From contig JAQIWT010000958.1 of the NCBI GenBank assembly GCA_034696485.1, positions 1 to 13,443 on the forward strand: a stretch of DNA of 13,443 nt, written 5' to 3'. Below, one piece after another: positions 1-8,731 of the stretch. A model generated the notes under the pieces. The model was given only the letters and a program-made list of their open reading frames with translations, was not told where the DNA came from and made no database searches. Source of the DNA: Isohypsibius dastychi. Lineage: Eukaryota > Tardigrada > Eutardigrada > Parachela > Isohypsibiidae. The position numbers were made by a program, and so were the translations under genes. The stretch's first letter is position 1; each line of letters starts with the position of its first letter.

Positions 1-3000
1 CATACCTACTTGTACGATAAGAGTGGAAAGATGACATGCAACGAACAAGCTGACCACATTGACGACATGCTCTCCAAGTTCTATCTTATTCAAAAACAGG
101 AATCCAACATGACCGTCTTCATATTCCCAGGTGAAACGTGTTAGTTGTCTCTGAATATACATGCTAATCTGACATCGTGTGTCAGGGTGTAATGATCAAC
201 CGGCAATCTCCCGTCTCGCTCACGGTATGCCATGGCTACTCATTAAATTCATGCTTGAACCAGTTTCGCGAAATAGTGTGAAAGCGCTTGACTCGATTGA
301 AATTGGCAAGATCTACATGTAATAATTTGTTCAATATTCAGGTTGGAATGTGCTGACAATGTTTGGGTAGGTCGACAAGGTTGCGATCTCATTGTCACTT
401 GACCACTTTTGATAACATTCGTTTAAGGGCACCAACTCGAATGCGGATAAACGATCGGAAAACGTATTCAAATGTTCTAGCAGCTGGTTACGGGAACAGT
501 GGCCAATATCTTAGTCTTTTTGTAACATTAACACTTACTTATCGATGGAAGCATATCGGTCTAGTATATGACTCCATGGGCATACAGACCTTCATCGATG
601 GCTCGAAAGAAATGCATGTTGGAATGCGAATCTTCAACTTGACCAGCGTCCTTAAAGCTGTTAACTCAAGCTCGCTAGATACTTATTCGACCATCTTACG
701 AGATCTGCAAAAGGTCACTCGAGGTTGGAATTGTCCTCGATTGAGTTATGCGGGAAAATAATTGAGTTTTTTCCGCTTCTTGCAGTCATCTTATTTCTAG
801 GACATCCTATTGTGTTACGCCAACTCCTTGTATGGTCTTTTATTCACAAATTTTTCTGGTGGCTTCATGTTCTACGTAGATTGTCGCTGCTTCGTTAAAC
901 ATGACCGATGGGAGTTACGTGGGTGCCACTTCAGAGCCTGGCCGATGATTGATAAGGAGATGAGAATTTATAGGTTTATATAAATCTGGAAGCGGTCCGG
1001 AATACAACAATTTACGGAACATTGGCTTGGGAGAATAACGATGAATATGACAAGGTCACCCCATCCCAAGTTATATGTATCTCTGAAGGTCGCAAAAGTT
1101 GCTATTTTTGGCAGATTGCAAGGGATGCATTCCGATCAGTAATCTCAGCAGGACCGGATGAACCCACACCTTCAATACAGGATGAATTATTTGCAAATGA
1201 GCTGATGCGTCGATCAGCAGACGACTACAACTATACTTACATAGCCGGCCACAAGGTAAAGTAGCAAACTACATACATCGTCTAACGAATGAGAGACTTG
1301 CTCGAGACTTAAGTTCGATAAACCTCTATAGCAAACGCTCAAGACTGTTTTGTTTATTGGCAGCCAAACATTGTTGTTCGCTCAATGTACCAATGCTTCC
1401 TCATGTTCGGCATGGTAACACATTCTCCGGCATCTCAATACTCAACAGTGAATTCTCCATTGCAATGCAGGTCTTAAATGAGAGCATATCACAGTCTTCG
1501 ACGTCACCATTTGATCCGAAAGATGGTTCTGCATTCACCAATCGCTTCTTGGGTAGACGTTTCGTCACTCCATCAGGATCTGTATACATTGAGAAATACG
1601 GTGAAAGGTCGGAGGAGCTGATCTTCACCAACCTTGATTACAAAGCTGGGCAGTTCAAGGTTTGTACTTCTCCTCCGTGCAGTGTAACATAGAATCAATG
1701 CTAACATCGATATCAGACTGTACTTCGCTATGATCGGAAAAACATGGTCCCGGTAGCCGACATGATGTGGCCTGGTCCTTGGCCTCCTCCGGATACTCCT
1801 CTGTGTGGCTTTCTTGGCAAATCCGGACCGTGTGCAAAACAAGGTTTATCCGTCCTCGAAGTGGTATGTCTGTAACCGCATCTGTTTTGTTCAACTCCAG
1901 ATCCAACATTCTTAATCGCAATCTCAACGACGAGCGCAGCCATTATCATGATCACGCTGTCTGCAATTGCATATCGGTAAGACAACTCGCATGTTCTAAC
2001 CCGCCGAATCATCATGCCAAACACAAATTCACAGGGTGTACAAGACAGAACAGCAACTGCGCTCTAAATTATGGGAGCTTCATCTTGAAAATATAAAAAT
2101 TAAAAACGGCGGCAGTGTAATGCTGCCTTCTACCAATGACGTGAAATGCGAAAACGTATGAATAGCTCAGAGTTTATTTGGATCGTGTGATTTACCCTCT
2201 GTGTTGATAGAAATCGGTTCAGATTGAGAGTCTTCGTGGAAGATGCCTGTACCTCGAAGCTGATGTGTGGCTGACCAAGTTGAACGATGCTAGTAGCTTC
2301 ACAGACAGTCGAGCTAGCCATTTGCTTCTGACCAAGGTCAGTTTAGTCTCATTGGGGAGAGCAATACTTGAGACTTGATCCAGATTGTCTCCAGATTACT
2401 GGTTTGACACATTTGAACATCAACCGTTTTGTCGGCTTACTCCGTGTTTCCGAAACTTCATGGCTGGTCAGTGCATACGCCGTTAGATGTGACTTGGACA
2501 CCTATTTGACGAACGGACAGTTTCGGCCAGATGTGAAGCTCAAAGAAAGTTTCGTCCGAAATCTCATTGATGTACGTTATTGTAACCCAATGCATCGGTT
2601 TGCGAAGTTGGCAGTTGTTCAAACAGGGGCTCCACTTCATTCATCATTCCTTCATCCAGTTTCACGGAGACTTGAGCAGTCAGTGTTGCCTAATTGACCG
2701 GCATTTCACTTTAAAGATCGGGAAGACGGGATATGCCTTGCTCAAGAGAAGCGTTTTCAATGTGAAAGGTCAAAGTACAACAACTGTTGATGATGGCGTG
2801 ATGAAGATGAAGGACATGAGAAGCTGTGCGCTGGTTATGCTTGATGTCATTCAGGAAACTGGCAAGTGATTTTTCTGGCGGAAAGTTTATACCTCGAATA
2901 AATTGTTGCTCGCAGTTCATCTTGTCGAGCCGAGTCAAGTTGATGTGAACGCTCTGAACTGTCAACCAGAAATGAAAAAGCTGGTTGAGGATTGTTGGAC

Positions 3001-4021
3001 TTGCTCAGTTCAAATAGAAGACCTTGCAAAGCGTTTCAAACACATCACCGGCTCAGGTGAGGAGAGCTACATTGGAGAAATTGTTAAAAGATTACAGAGC
3101 TACTCGGAGGACTTGGAAAGTGCTGTTATTGAAAAGACATCACAGCTTGTGGCGGAAAGGGAGCGTTGTGATGCGATATTGATGGAAATGCTACCCAGGT
3201 ATCTAGGACCTAGTGGTCATTGTGGCTGAGATTTTTCCAGTACAATATTCATTCTTTCAAGTCAAGTGGTTGCTTCTCTGCGTCGTGGAGCAGCAGTTCT
3301 ACCTGAAGAGTTTGATATAGTCACAATCTACTTTAGCGACATTTGGGGCTTTGCTGACTATGTTGCACAAACCAAGCCCCTTGAAGTGGTGACCTTTCTG
3401 CACGAAGCTCATACTCTACTCGATCGTCTCATCTCGGCGTTCGAAGTTTACAAAGTAGAAACTATTAACGACTCGTACTTGGTAAGGACCATTCTCGATC
3501 AACACGTTACACGATAGGTGGACATATTGCACAATGCAGGTGGCTAGTGGACTACCTAAGCGACTACCAGAGGGCCAACATGCAGTAGAAGTTTGCCGCA
3601 TGTCCTTGACGATCGTCAAACTATTCCAAGCAGCAATGAAACATACGGACCTGAGTATCCGGATCGGTGTTCATTCGGGTTTGTTTTCTGAACAGTTTGT
3701 CTCACAAATGCAAACAGAATGGGATTCTTCGAACAGGGCCATGCGTGACAAGTGTGGTTGGCTTGAAACGACCGCGATATTGCCTGTAAGGTGATTTGTT
3801 TGTGATGATCAGATATGAATTTGAGAACTGCCAGGTTCGGGGACACGATCAACACAGCCAGCCGAATGGAGAGCCACGGTGAACCGAACAAGATTCACAT
3901 CAGTTCACGCACTGCAGAGTGGATTCGTCACAGCGATGAATTCATTCTTGTCTCACGGGGTATAATGACCATCAAGGGAAAGGGAGAAATGGAAACATTC
4001 TTCTTGGAATCCATGAACTGA
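1..4021 (+). CDS. Receptor-type guanylate cyclase (partial, 5' end outside window)
   Basis: A single-pass receptor that makes cGMP from GTP at the plasma membrane. Reconstructed exons: 1-130, 186-224, 342-366, 428-723, 786-829, 880-918, 974-1054, 1115-1255, an unresolved junction, then to 1659, 1717-1843, 1901-1976, 2035 to 2140 or 2155, 2211-2336, 2395-2571, 2627-2861, 2916-3198, 3262-3481, 3540-3678, 3737-3785, 3835-4021. Outside these doubtful junctions, phases agree throughout. In order: ANF-receptor ligand-binding fold (WKHIGLVYD, then DGSAF..NRF), juxtamembrane PPPDTPLCGF, a hydrophobic helix (1905-1970), kinase-homology domain (HGDL where kinases have HRDL; no DFG), coiled-coil linker, and cyclase domain. 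Catalytic features are kept: FSDI and NDSY metal aspartates, KVET glutamate, RYCLFGDT cysteine, NTASR. About 940 residues are visible, so the N-terminus is missing. The family is clear; the ligand cannot be told. Confidence 0.95.
1256..1448 (+). other. Unresolved exon-intron junctions in the ligand-binding domain
   Basis: The exon ending at 1255 (..YIAGHK, donor GTAAAG) is followed by sequence that must rejoin the family-typical IAMQVLNES at about 1455. One frame-consistent solution is an exon at 1332-1414 plus a 34-bp intron at 1415-1448. That intron would be shorter than all others here, and the solution adds residues not expected between AGH and LNES. A related reading places QTLLFAQ (about 1366-1386) directly before VLNES, which suits the family better, but I found no phase-compatible splice pair for it. 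The true structure of this piece is open. Confidence 0.5.
1905..1970 (+). other. Transmembrane helix of the guanylate cyclase
   Basis: The exon at 1901-1976 encodes about 20 hydrophobic and small residues (TFLIAISTTSAAIIMITLSA), then AYR and, across the next intron, a basic and charged stretch starting VYKTEQQLRSK. This is the expected stop-transfer layout between the extracellular PPPD..C juxtamembrane motif and the kinase-homology domain. It fixes the topology: everything upstream is extracellular and everything downstream is cytoplasmic. Confidence 0.88.
2862..2915 (+). other. Probable GC-AG intron
   Basis: In the kinase-homology region the upstream frame hits a stop at 2867-2869, and the frame ending HLVEPSQVD begins only after the CAG at 2913-2915. 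A donor G|GCAAGT at 2861/2862 leaves phase 1, which matches the phase-1 acceptor exactly. The GT at 2866 would leave phase 2 and break the frame. GCAAGT is the usual donor form of the minor GC-AG intron class. The length of 54 bp matches neighbouring introns. Confidence 0.65.
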
Positions 4022-4393
4022 GCACAAACTACCGGACATACCTTGAACTGAGTGAGATGTTTCCTGATGCATGGTCCGTGAAGAAAAGGTCCCACTTCAA
4101 TCGCACAATCCTGCATGAACGTTATGGACGTTATCACACACATATCCGTCGTGGACGTAGTTTTACATAGTACTGCTGTTTATTTGTCTATATTTATGTG
4201 TGTCCATATATCTACCGTACATCTATCTTATACCGATACATCTACCGGTAAAGGTCAAAGTCGTTGTTTCCAATTGATGAGAATACCCAGCTGCGACACA
4301 TGATATATATACATTGTGGTGTCTAAATTTGATAATTTTGACAGTTCGAGGAATTCCAGTGAATGGAAGAGCGATCATTTAAAATTGTGTAAT

Positions 4394-4481
4394 GCACCAC
4401 AACTCGCCAAACATTTGTCGATATGAGCTGTGAAAACTGTAAAAGCTGTGAAGTTTTCCATGGTTTGTTGTATTGTGGTGC
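4394..4481. repeat. Nested inverted repeat (long-range stem with inner stem)
   Basis: The outer arms GCACCACAA (4394-4402) and TTGTGGTGC (4473-4481) are perfect 9-bp complements. Inside lie GAAAACT (4432-4438) and AGTTTTC (4452-4458), a second perfect 7-bp pair. AGCTGTGAA is also repeated directly at 4426 and 4444. The structure is about 370 bp after the cyclase stop, so it may belong to that gene's 3' UTR, to a small RNA, or to a mobile-element remnant. Confidence 0.55.
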
Positions 4482-4780
4482 TCTATCAACCTCCCTAGAT
4501 TTTGTTGTTTATGATCTGCTATGTTCGCTTTGGACATACTGTGATCAGGCACCTCGTTTCCGTAATAACTAATAACTTATGACTAAGAATATTCCTCAAG
4601 TCACGGTTGTATTGTCACGGCTTATCATCTGATTCTGAACAGTGAATTGGCGAAGGGAAAGTAATCACTAACAGGTTGAGCCGTTCTCAAGTCAAAAAAT
4701 GCCAACGGAATAGCCTAAACCCTGCAGGTTGGAGTTCGGCAAAACAAGAGAAGCATCAACGATGTGAAGATCCGATGAAT

Positions 4781-4802
4781 AATGAGAGTTGTTGCTCTCA
4801 TT
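4781..4802. repeat. Perfect 8-bp hairpin
   Basis: AATGAGAG (4781-4788), a 6-nt loop TTGTTG, and CTCTCATT (4795-4802) form a perfect stem-loop. A pyrimidine-rich CTTCTTC-type tract follows at 4806-4827. Its role is unknown. It lies in the intergenic interval, nearly 700 bp before the mucin start codon. Confidence 0.5.
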
Positions 4803-5478
4803 CTGTCTTCTTCAGCTCTTCTTCTCGAACCACATTTCAAGCATTCTGAAAGATATCAGATCGAAAATTTGTTTTTTGAACTAAAACGCATTTTTGATTG
4901 CGTCTGAAACCAGCGTAGATCTGAACAATCACCTGAAAATTATTTTTCTTAACAGAGCTTCTTCAGTTCATTATTTATCCACAAAACTGGATGTTTATGC
5001 GTATCGGTACTGTATCTTGAAACCCTTCTTCTCTCTTTAGGGCTTAATAGAATCAAATAAATTTTGTTCAGTAACAGTCTCAATGCCCCAGTTCCGAGTA
5101 ATTATTTAACGAAGTCGACCAGGTTGAAATGCAAAACGCCGAAAGAAAAGATGATAATTCAAATTTCTTGTCAAAACGCTCAAATTAGCTCAAAATTTCT
5201 TTGCGAGTGAACGAGCCATGGTGCATTGTTCCGATGAAGCCGTTGTCCGCATTACTATTCATCCATCGATCAGATCCATTATCACACCTCTAAGCAGAAC
5301 AACGGTTTCGTATGCTTCAGGTGGTCTAGTGCTGCTCGTAGTTTAAGCAAGCGCGCAATCAATAAAAAATCTATTCTTCGTCAGATTTCAAGAAGGAAAA
5401 GATCCTTTCACTTTCTCCTTTTACATCTCATTCTTGGCAAAAAATCACCCTCTTTAACTTTATATCTGACGGCTAACA

Positions 5479-6843
5479 ATGAAGCTATTACTTCTGGTTC
5501 TTTCTATGCTCACCGTTGGAATGGTTCATTGTGTCGACATTGATGGTAAGGTCATCATTTCTTGAAATTTCTAAAATGGCCATCCCAGCTAATACTGCTA
5601 CCCTGCAGAGGTTCTGGCGGTTGAGGAAATGGGTTTCGAGCCAGAGGGATTATCAGCGGAAGAGCGTGTATTACGGGAACAGTTCATCGTCCGTCGTCCA
5701 GCTCGATTTCGATTAGTTCACGCTGCAGCTAAAGTCAAGGAAGAGAAGCCCGCAGTGCCTTCTCGTCAAGCCGCCTCATCCACGGTTTCTTGCACCCCAG
5801 ATAGCTATAGTAGTGTTGGAAGAACCGGGTCTTGTGCTGCAACAAACGATCTAGAATCACAGTGCGATGGACAGGAGATTTCCTCATCCGCGGACTGTAT
5901 GGCTTTCGAGGGCTACTGGTGCTGTTACAGTAAGTAATCTTCTTGTTCGCGCGGAATACCTCAGCTCAGCGTTCTTCTCATAGCTCCACCAAATATGTAC
6001 ACTACACCTGCTACTACAAGTCGAGCAACTTCAGGTACAACCCGAACCACGACTACTCAAAGCAGCAGTAGGGCGACAACCAGCTATGCTACCACTACCC
6101 CTGTAACGACCACCAGAACCACAAGCGTTGCACCAACAACAACAACTGCAACAACTACAAGAACCTCGTCCGCAGCGCCAACCACGGCATATGTCACTTC
6201 AACAGCTACGACCACCAGAGCTTCCACAACGACTCCAACAACGACTAGGACAACACAAGCTGCCACTACCACAACCTATGCCACTACAACCCGAGCAACC
6301 ACCACTGTTCCAACAACCACAACTGCTTCCACAGCTCGCACAACGGTGACAGTTCCGACCACAACTGTCTATACAACCCCTGCCCGGACCAGCACAGCCA
6401 CCCCTCCTGCGACGACAACCACAAGTACAACCACAACTCGGACAACGGTTACAGTTCCGACCACAACTGTCTATGTAACCGCTTCTCCTGCGACGACAAC
6501 CACCAGAGCTACAACTACATCACAACCAACAACGGTCAGTGCTAACACAGCGACCACCCAGACCGCTTCACCAGCTACACCTGCTGCGTATGGCTATCCA
6601 GCTGTCGCCAGCGTCAAAGACAAAGCTGCCAATGATCAGGTCTTGAAAAGTGGAGTTCGCAACCGATTCCGTCTGATCATGAAGAATCCGGCTGCGCCCA
6701 TAACGATCAAGGACAAGGAGGTACATGTAGTGGCGTCACCTGTCTCATCTCCGATTAAGAAACTCGGCCCGACGAGACACACCTTTAGACTGCTGACAGG
6801 GTCAAAAATTGCGTCACCTCTGCGAGCAGTTCACATGCATTAA
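5479..6843 (+). CDS. Secreted Thr-rich mucin-like protein
   Basis: Three exons (5479-5545, 5609-5929, 5984-6843) join in phase 1 at both introns and give 415 residues. Residues 1-18 (MKLLLLVLSMLTVGMVHC) are a clear signal peptide, which fixes the start. A charged segment follows, then six cysteines at 84, 98, 108, 119, 127 and 128 ending WCCY, and a tract of Thr with Ala, Ser, Pro and Arg from about 135 to 330. That tract should be densely O-glycosylated, as in mucins. The last 80 residues are basic, have no cysteine, and carry repeated ASP-type motifs. I infer a secreted, gel-forming or surface-coating role. The cysteine module is not one I can name, and no membrane anchor is visible. A matrix or cuticle-associated protein is an alternative. 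Confidence 0.85.
6340..6480 (+). repeat. Duplicated 39-bp unit within the Thr-rich tract
   Basis: The segments 6340-6378 and 6442-6480 are nearly identical (differing at about two or three positions) and both encode TTVTVPTTTVYxT. They sit 102 bp (34 codons) apart, so the frame is kept. A second shared run, CTCCTGCGACGACAACCAC, follows each copy. This points to in-frame internal duplication of the mucin tract. Confidence 0.75.
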
Positions 6844-8683
6844 AAGTGTTCCCTCCAATGTATTCTCAGAGAACACCAACTGAAAATGAAGATGTTTGGC
6901 TCGCGTGTTCGCTAGAGCACGTTTTGATTAGTCTGCCATAAAGAGCTTTGTCTGTTTATCGCTGCGCAGTGAGCTTTTATTCATGTAGAGCTATAGTGTT
7001 CATCAGCTTTTGTTCTCTCACCTTTGGAAATCAGCACATTGTCAGTCGACGAACTTGTCGCTCAAAAACAAACGTGTTCAGTGATTGTATTTCTCAGCTT
7101 TTACTTGTCAACCGCTGATTCCAAGAGCGTACAAAGTATGATATCTATAACAACTGTGCTGGCTTATGTAAGTATCGATGCAACGAAAAGCGAAAGTTGG
7201 ACAGTTTTGAATCTCTGCCTCGCGGACTTGCTCGCCCTCACGAGTACCAGAACTGAAACTCAGTTCGATAATCTGACACGAGTCCACTTGTTATTTCCTC
7301 TTATCTAATGAAATCATTTGAACATCATCAAAGTAAAAAACTGAAATTTGCTGAATAGAAATTCAATGCACGTGAGAAACAGGGTATTTTTATTCCCTGC
7401 AAGTTTCAATGATGTCGACATCTTGCATTGAGCGGGAGCTGGCTCACCGAATCAGACAGAGTCGGCTGTTTGACCAGACACTCTTTTTCTGAAGCAGCAC
7501 TGACACCCGCTCTGATCCACTCTTTGAACACCCACAGCAAAAATTCGGTAACTGGTCCACACAGTTTCTATAGAGTTTCTGTCAGTGGTTCACCAATCCA
7601 CACGAAGTTTCCGAAGGCAGTAGAGTGCTGGTTGAAATGCTAACTGGAAGAGGCGTTAATAGTCCTCCAAGGTGTGTTCAGAGATCACACGAATTATAAT
7701 TCTGAAAAGAGAAGTGACCTTTCGAGAAAAGATTCTTTTTCATAGCGTAAAGTAGAAACTAAGCCACTAACATTTCTCAGTGAAAAATACAATTGGCGAT
7801 CATACAGGTAGCCTATTATTAATTGTAACAACAACTAACAATTCAGTCATGTATACTCACATTTGTGGCTGAAATGACGTTGGAAACCCATCGAAAGTTC
7901 ATTCACAGCAAAGAACGCACTGACTCTTCCCGCTATCGATTTCTTCCCTGCCTGCCGATTCTGCATCCCAGATTATGCAATCCAACTTTGGACTGGATCA
8001 GCAATGCTCCCATCCTTCCCAATCCTTATTCCTGTCACTCCGCCGGCTAGCAAGAAAATAGTACTCCAACTCTAGAGAACGAAATAGTCGAGTCAGTCAT
8101 TTCTGTTTTTCCAGCGCGAACAAAAGTGTGGATGCGATTTGCCGGCCTAGCTCGCTTGATTGATCCTGGATCACAGCAATCTATCCGGAATATCTCACTA
8201 TTCCTGTCAAGCTCCAACAAACGCCCCGCCACTTTTTCACGCATCCCGAGACTCAATCGCAAAGCTATGTTTATCTTTTCCTGAAAACACATTGTCCAAC
8301 CATTCTTCTCGGTAAGATTTACCCTCTTGACCAGGTTTCGATCACAATTATGACTGTGCTATGCTATGGTAGAACAGGCTTATTTTGCAGAGATTCCGGC
8401 ATTACTGTGCAAGAGACTGTTGTAAAGAATTGTTCTAGGTAAAATATTGATTTCGGTTTAAGCTAATTTTTGCGGCAGTTTGTCAGTTTTAGGCATAAAA
8501 ACCCATTGGGCAGTGAAGCGAAATACAATTCTTAAGCGTTTTGGCATGGAATATTGAATGCACTCTAAAAACTTTTTATCGAAAATTATTTCAATATAGA
8601 GCTTGAAATAATGTTGTAGATATTGATGGGATTGTCTCATACTAAAGTGATGGATTAATTTTTACACTCGAGTTATTTTGCAG
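6844..8683. other. Noncoding interval between mucin and FSTL genes
   Basis: No gene is supported. An ATTAAA overlaps the mucin stop codon and a CATAAA lies near 6938; either could be a weak poly(A) signal. An open frame at 7024-7308 contains a hydrophobic LNLCLADLL stretch that resembles GPCR helix 2, but it has no ATG and a consensus GTAAGT donor lies inside it. A small CAGGG/CCCTG inverted repeat lies at about 7380-7400. The right part should hold the FSTL promoter and 5' UTR; the sequence up to CAG at 8681-8683 reads like a splice acceptor, suggesting a noncoding first exon further left. Confidence 0.55.
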
Positions 8684-8689
8684 GTTCGC

Positions 8690-8731
8690 ATGTTGATTGG
8701 AAAATGCGATTGGCGAATCAAATGCATCTAA
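8690..8731 (+). other. Short upstream ORF overlapping the FSTL start
   Basis: An ATG at 8690 opens a 14-codon frame (13 residues and a stop) that ends past the main ATG at 8704 and lies in a different frame. If the transcript includes 8684-8703, ribosomes would meet this ATG first. The context CGCATGT is poorer than AAAATGC at 8704. It may lower translation or simply be skipped. Confidence 0.35.

Larger units (their letters stand above)
4022..5478. other. Noncoding interval between cyclase and mucin genes
   Basis: No coding region is supported here; open frames are short and unlike any family I recognise. No canonical AATAAA occurs in the 300 bp after the cyclase stop. The stretch at 4200-4250 has an imperfect short repeat in which ATCTACCG occurs twice, 30 bp apart. 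Two inverted-repeat structures are listed separately. The right end should contain the mucin promoter: an AT-rich TATA-like run at 5361-5370 lies about 20 bp before a TCAGAT initiator-like site at 5381, which is only suggestive. Confidence 0.6.

Noticed and set aside
363-761. Apparent separate 132-residue gene
   Set aside because: It is the exon at 428-723 of the cyclase read through its two flanking introns; splicing restores the family motifs on both sides.
3534-3794. Apparent frameshifts in the cyclase domain, suggesting a pseudogene
   Set aside because: Introns at 3482-3539, 3679-3736 and 3786-3834 account for every frame change and give VASGLPKR, GPCVTSVVGLKRPRYCL and FGDTINTASR in order.
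6084-6272. Val-rich open frame on the minus strand opposite the mucin tract
   Set aside because: It is a by-product of the Thr (ACN) codon repeats on the + strand.
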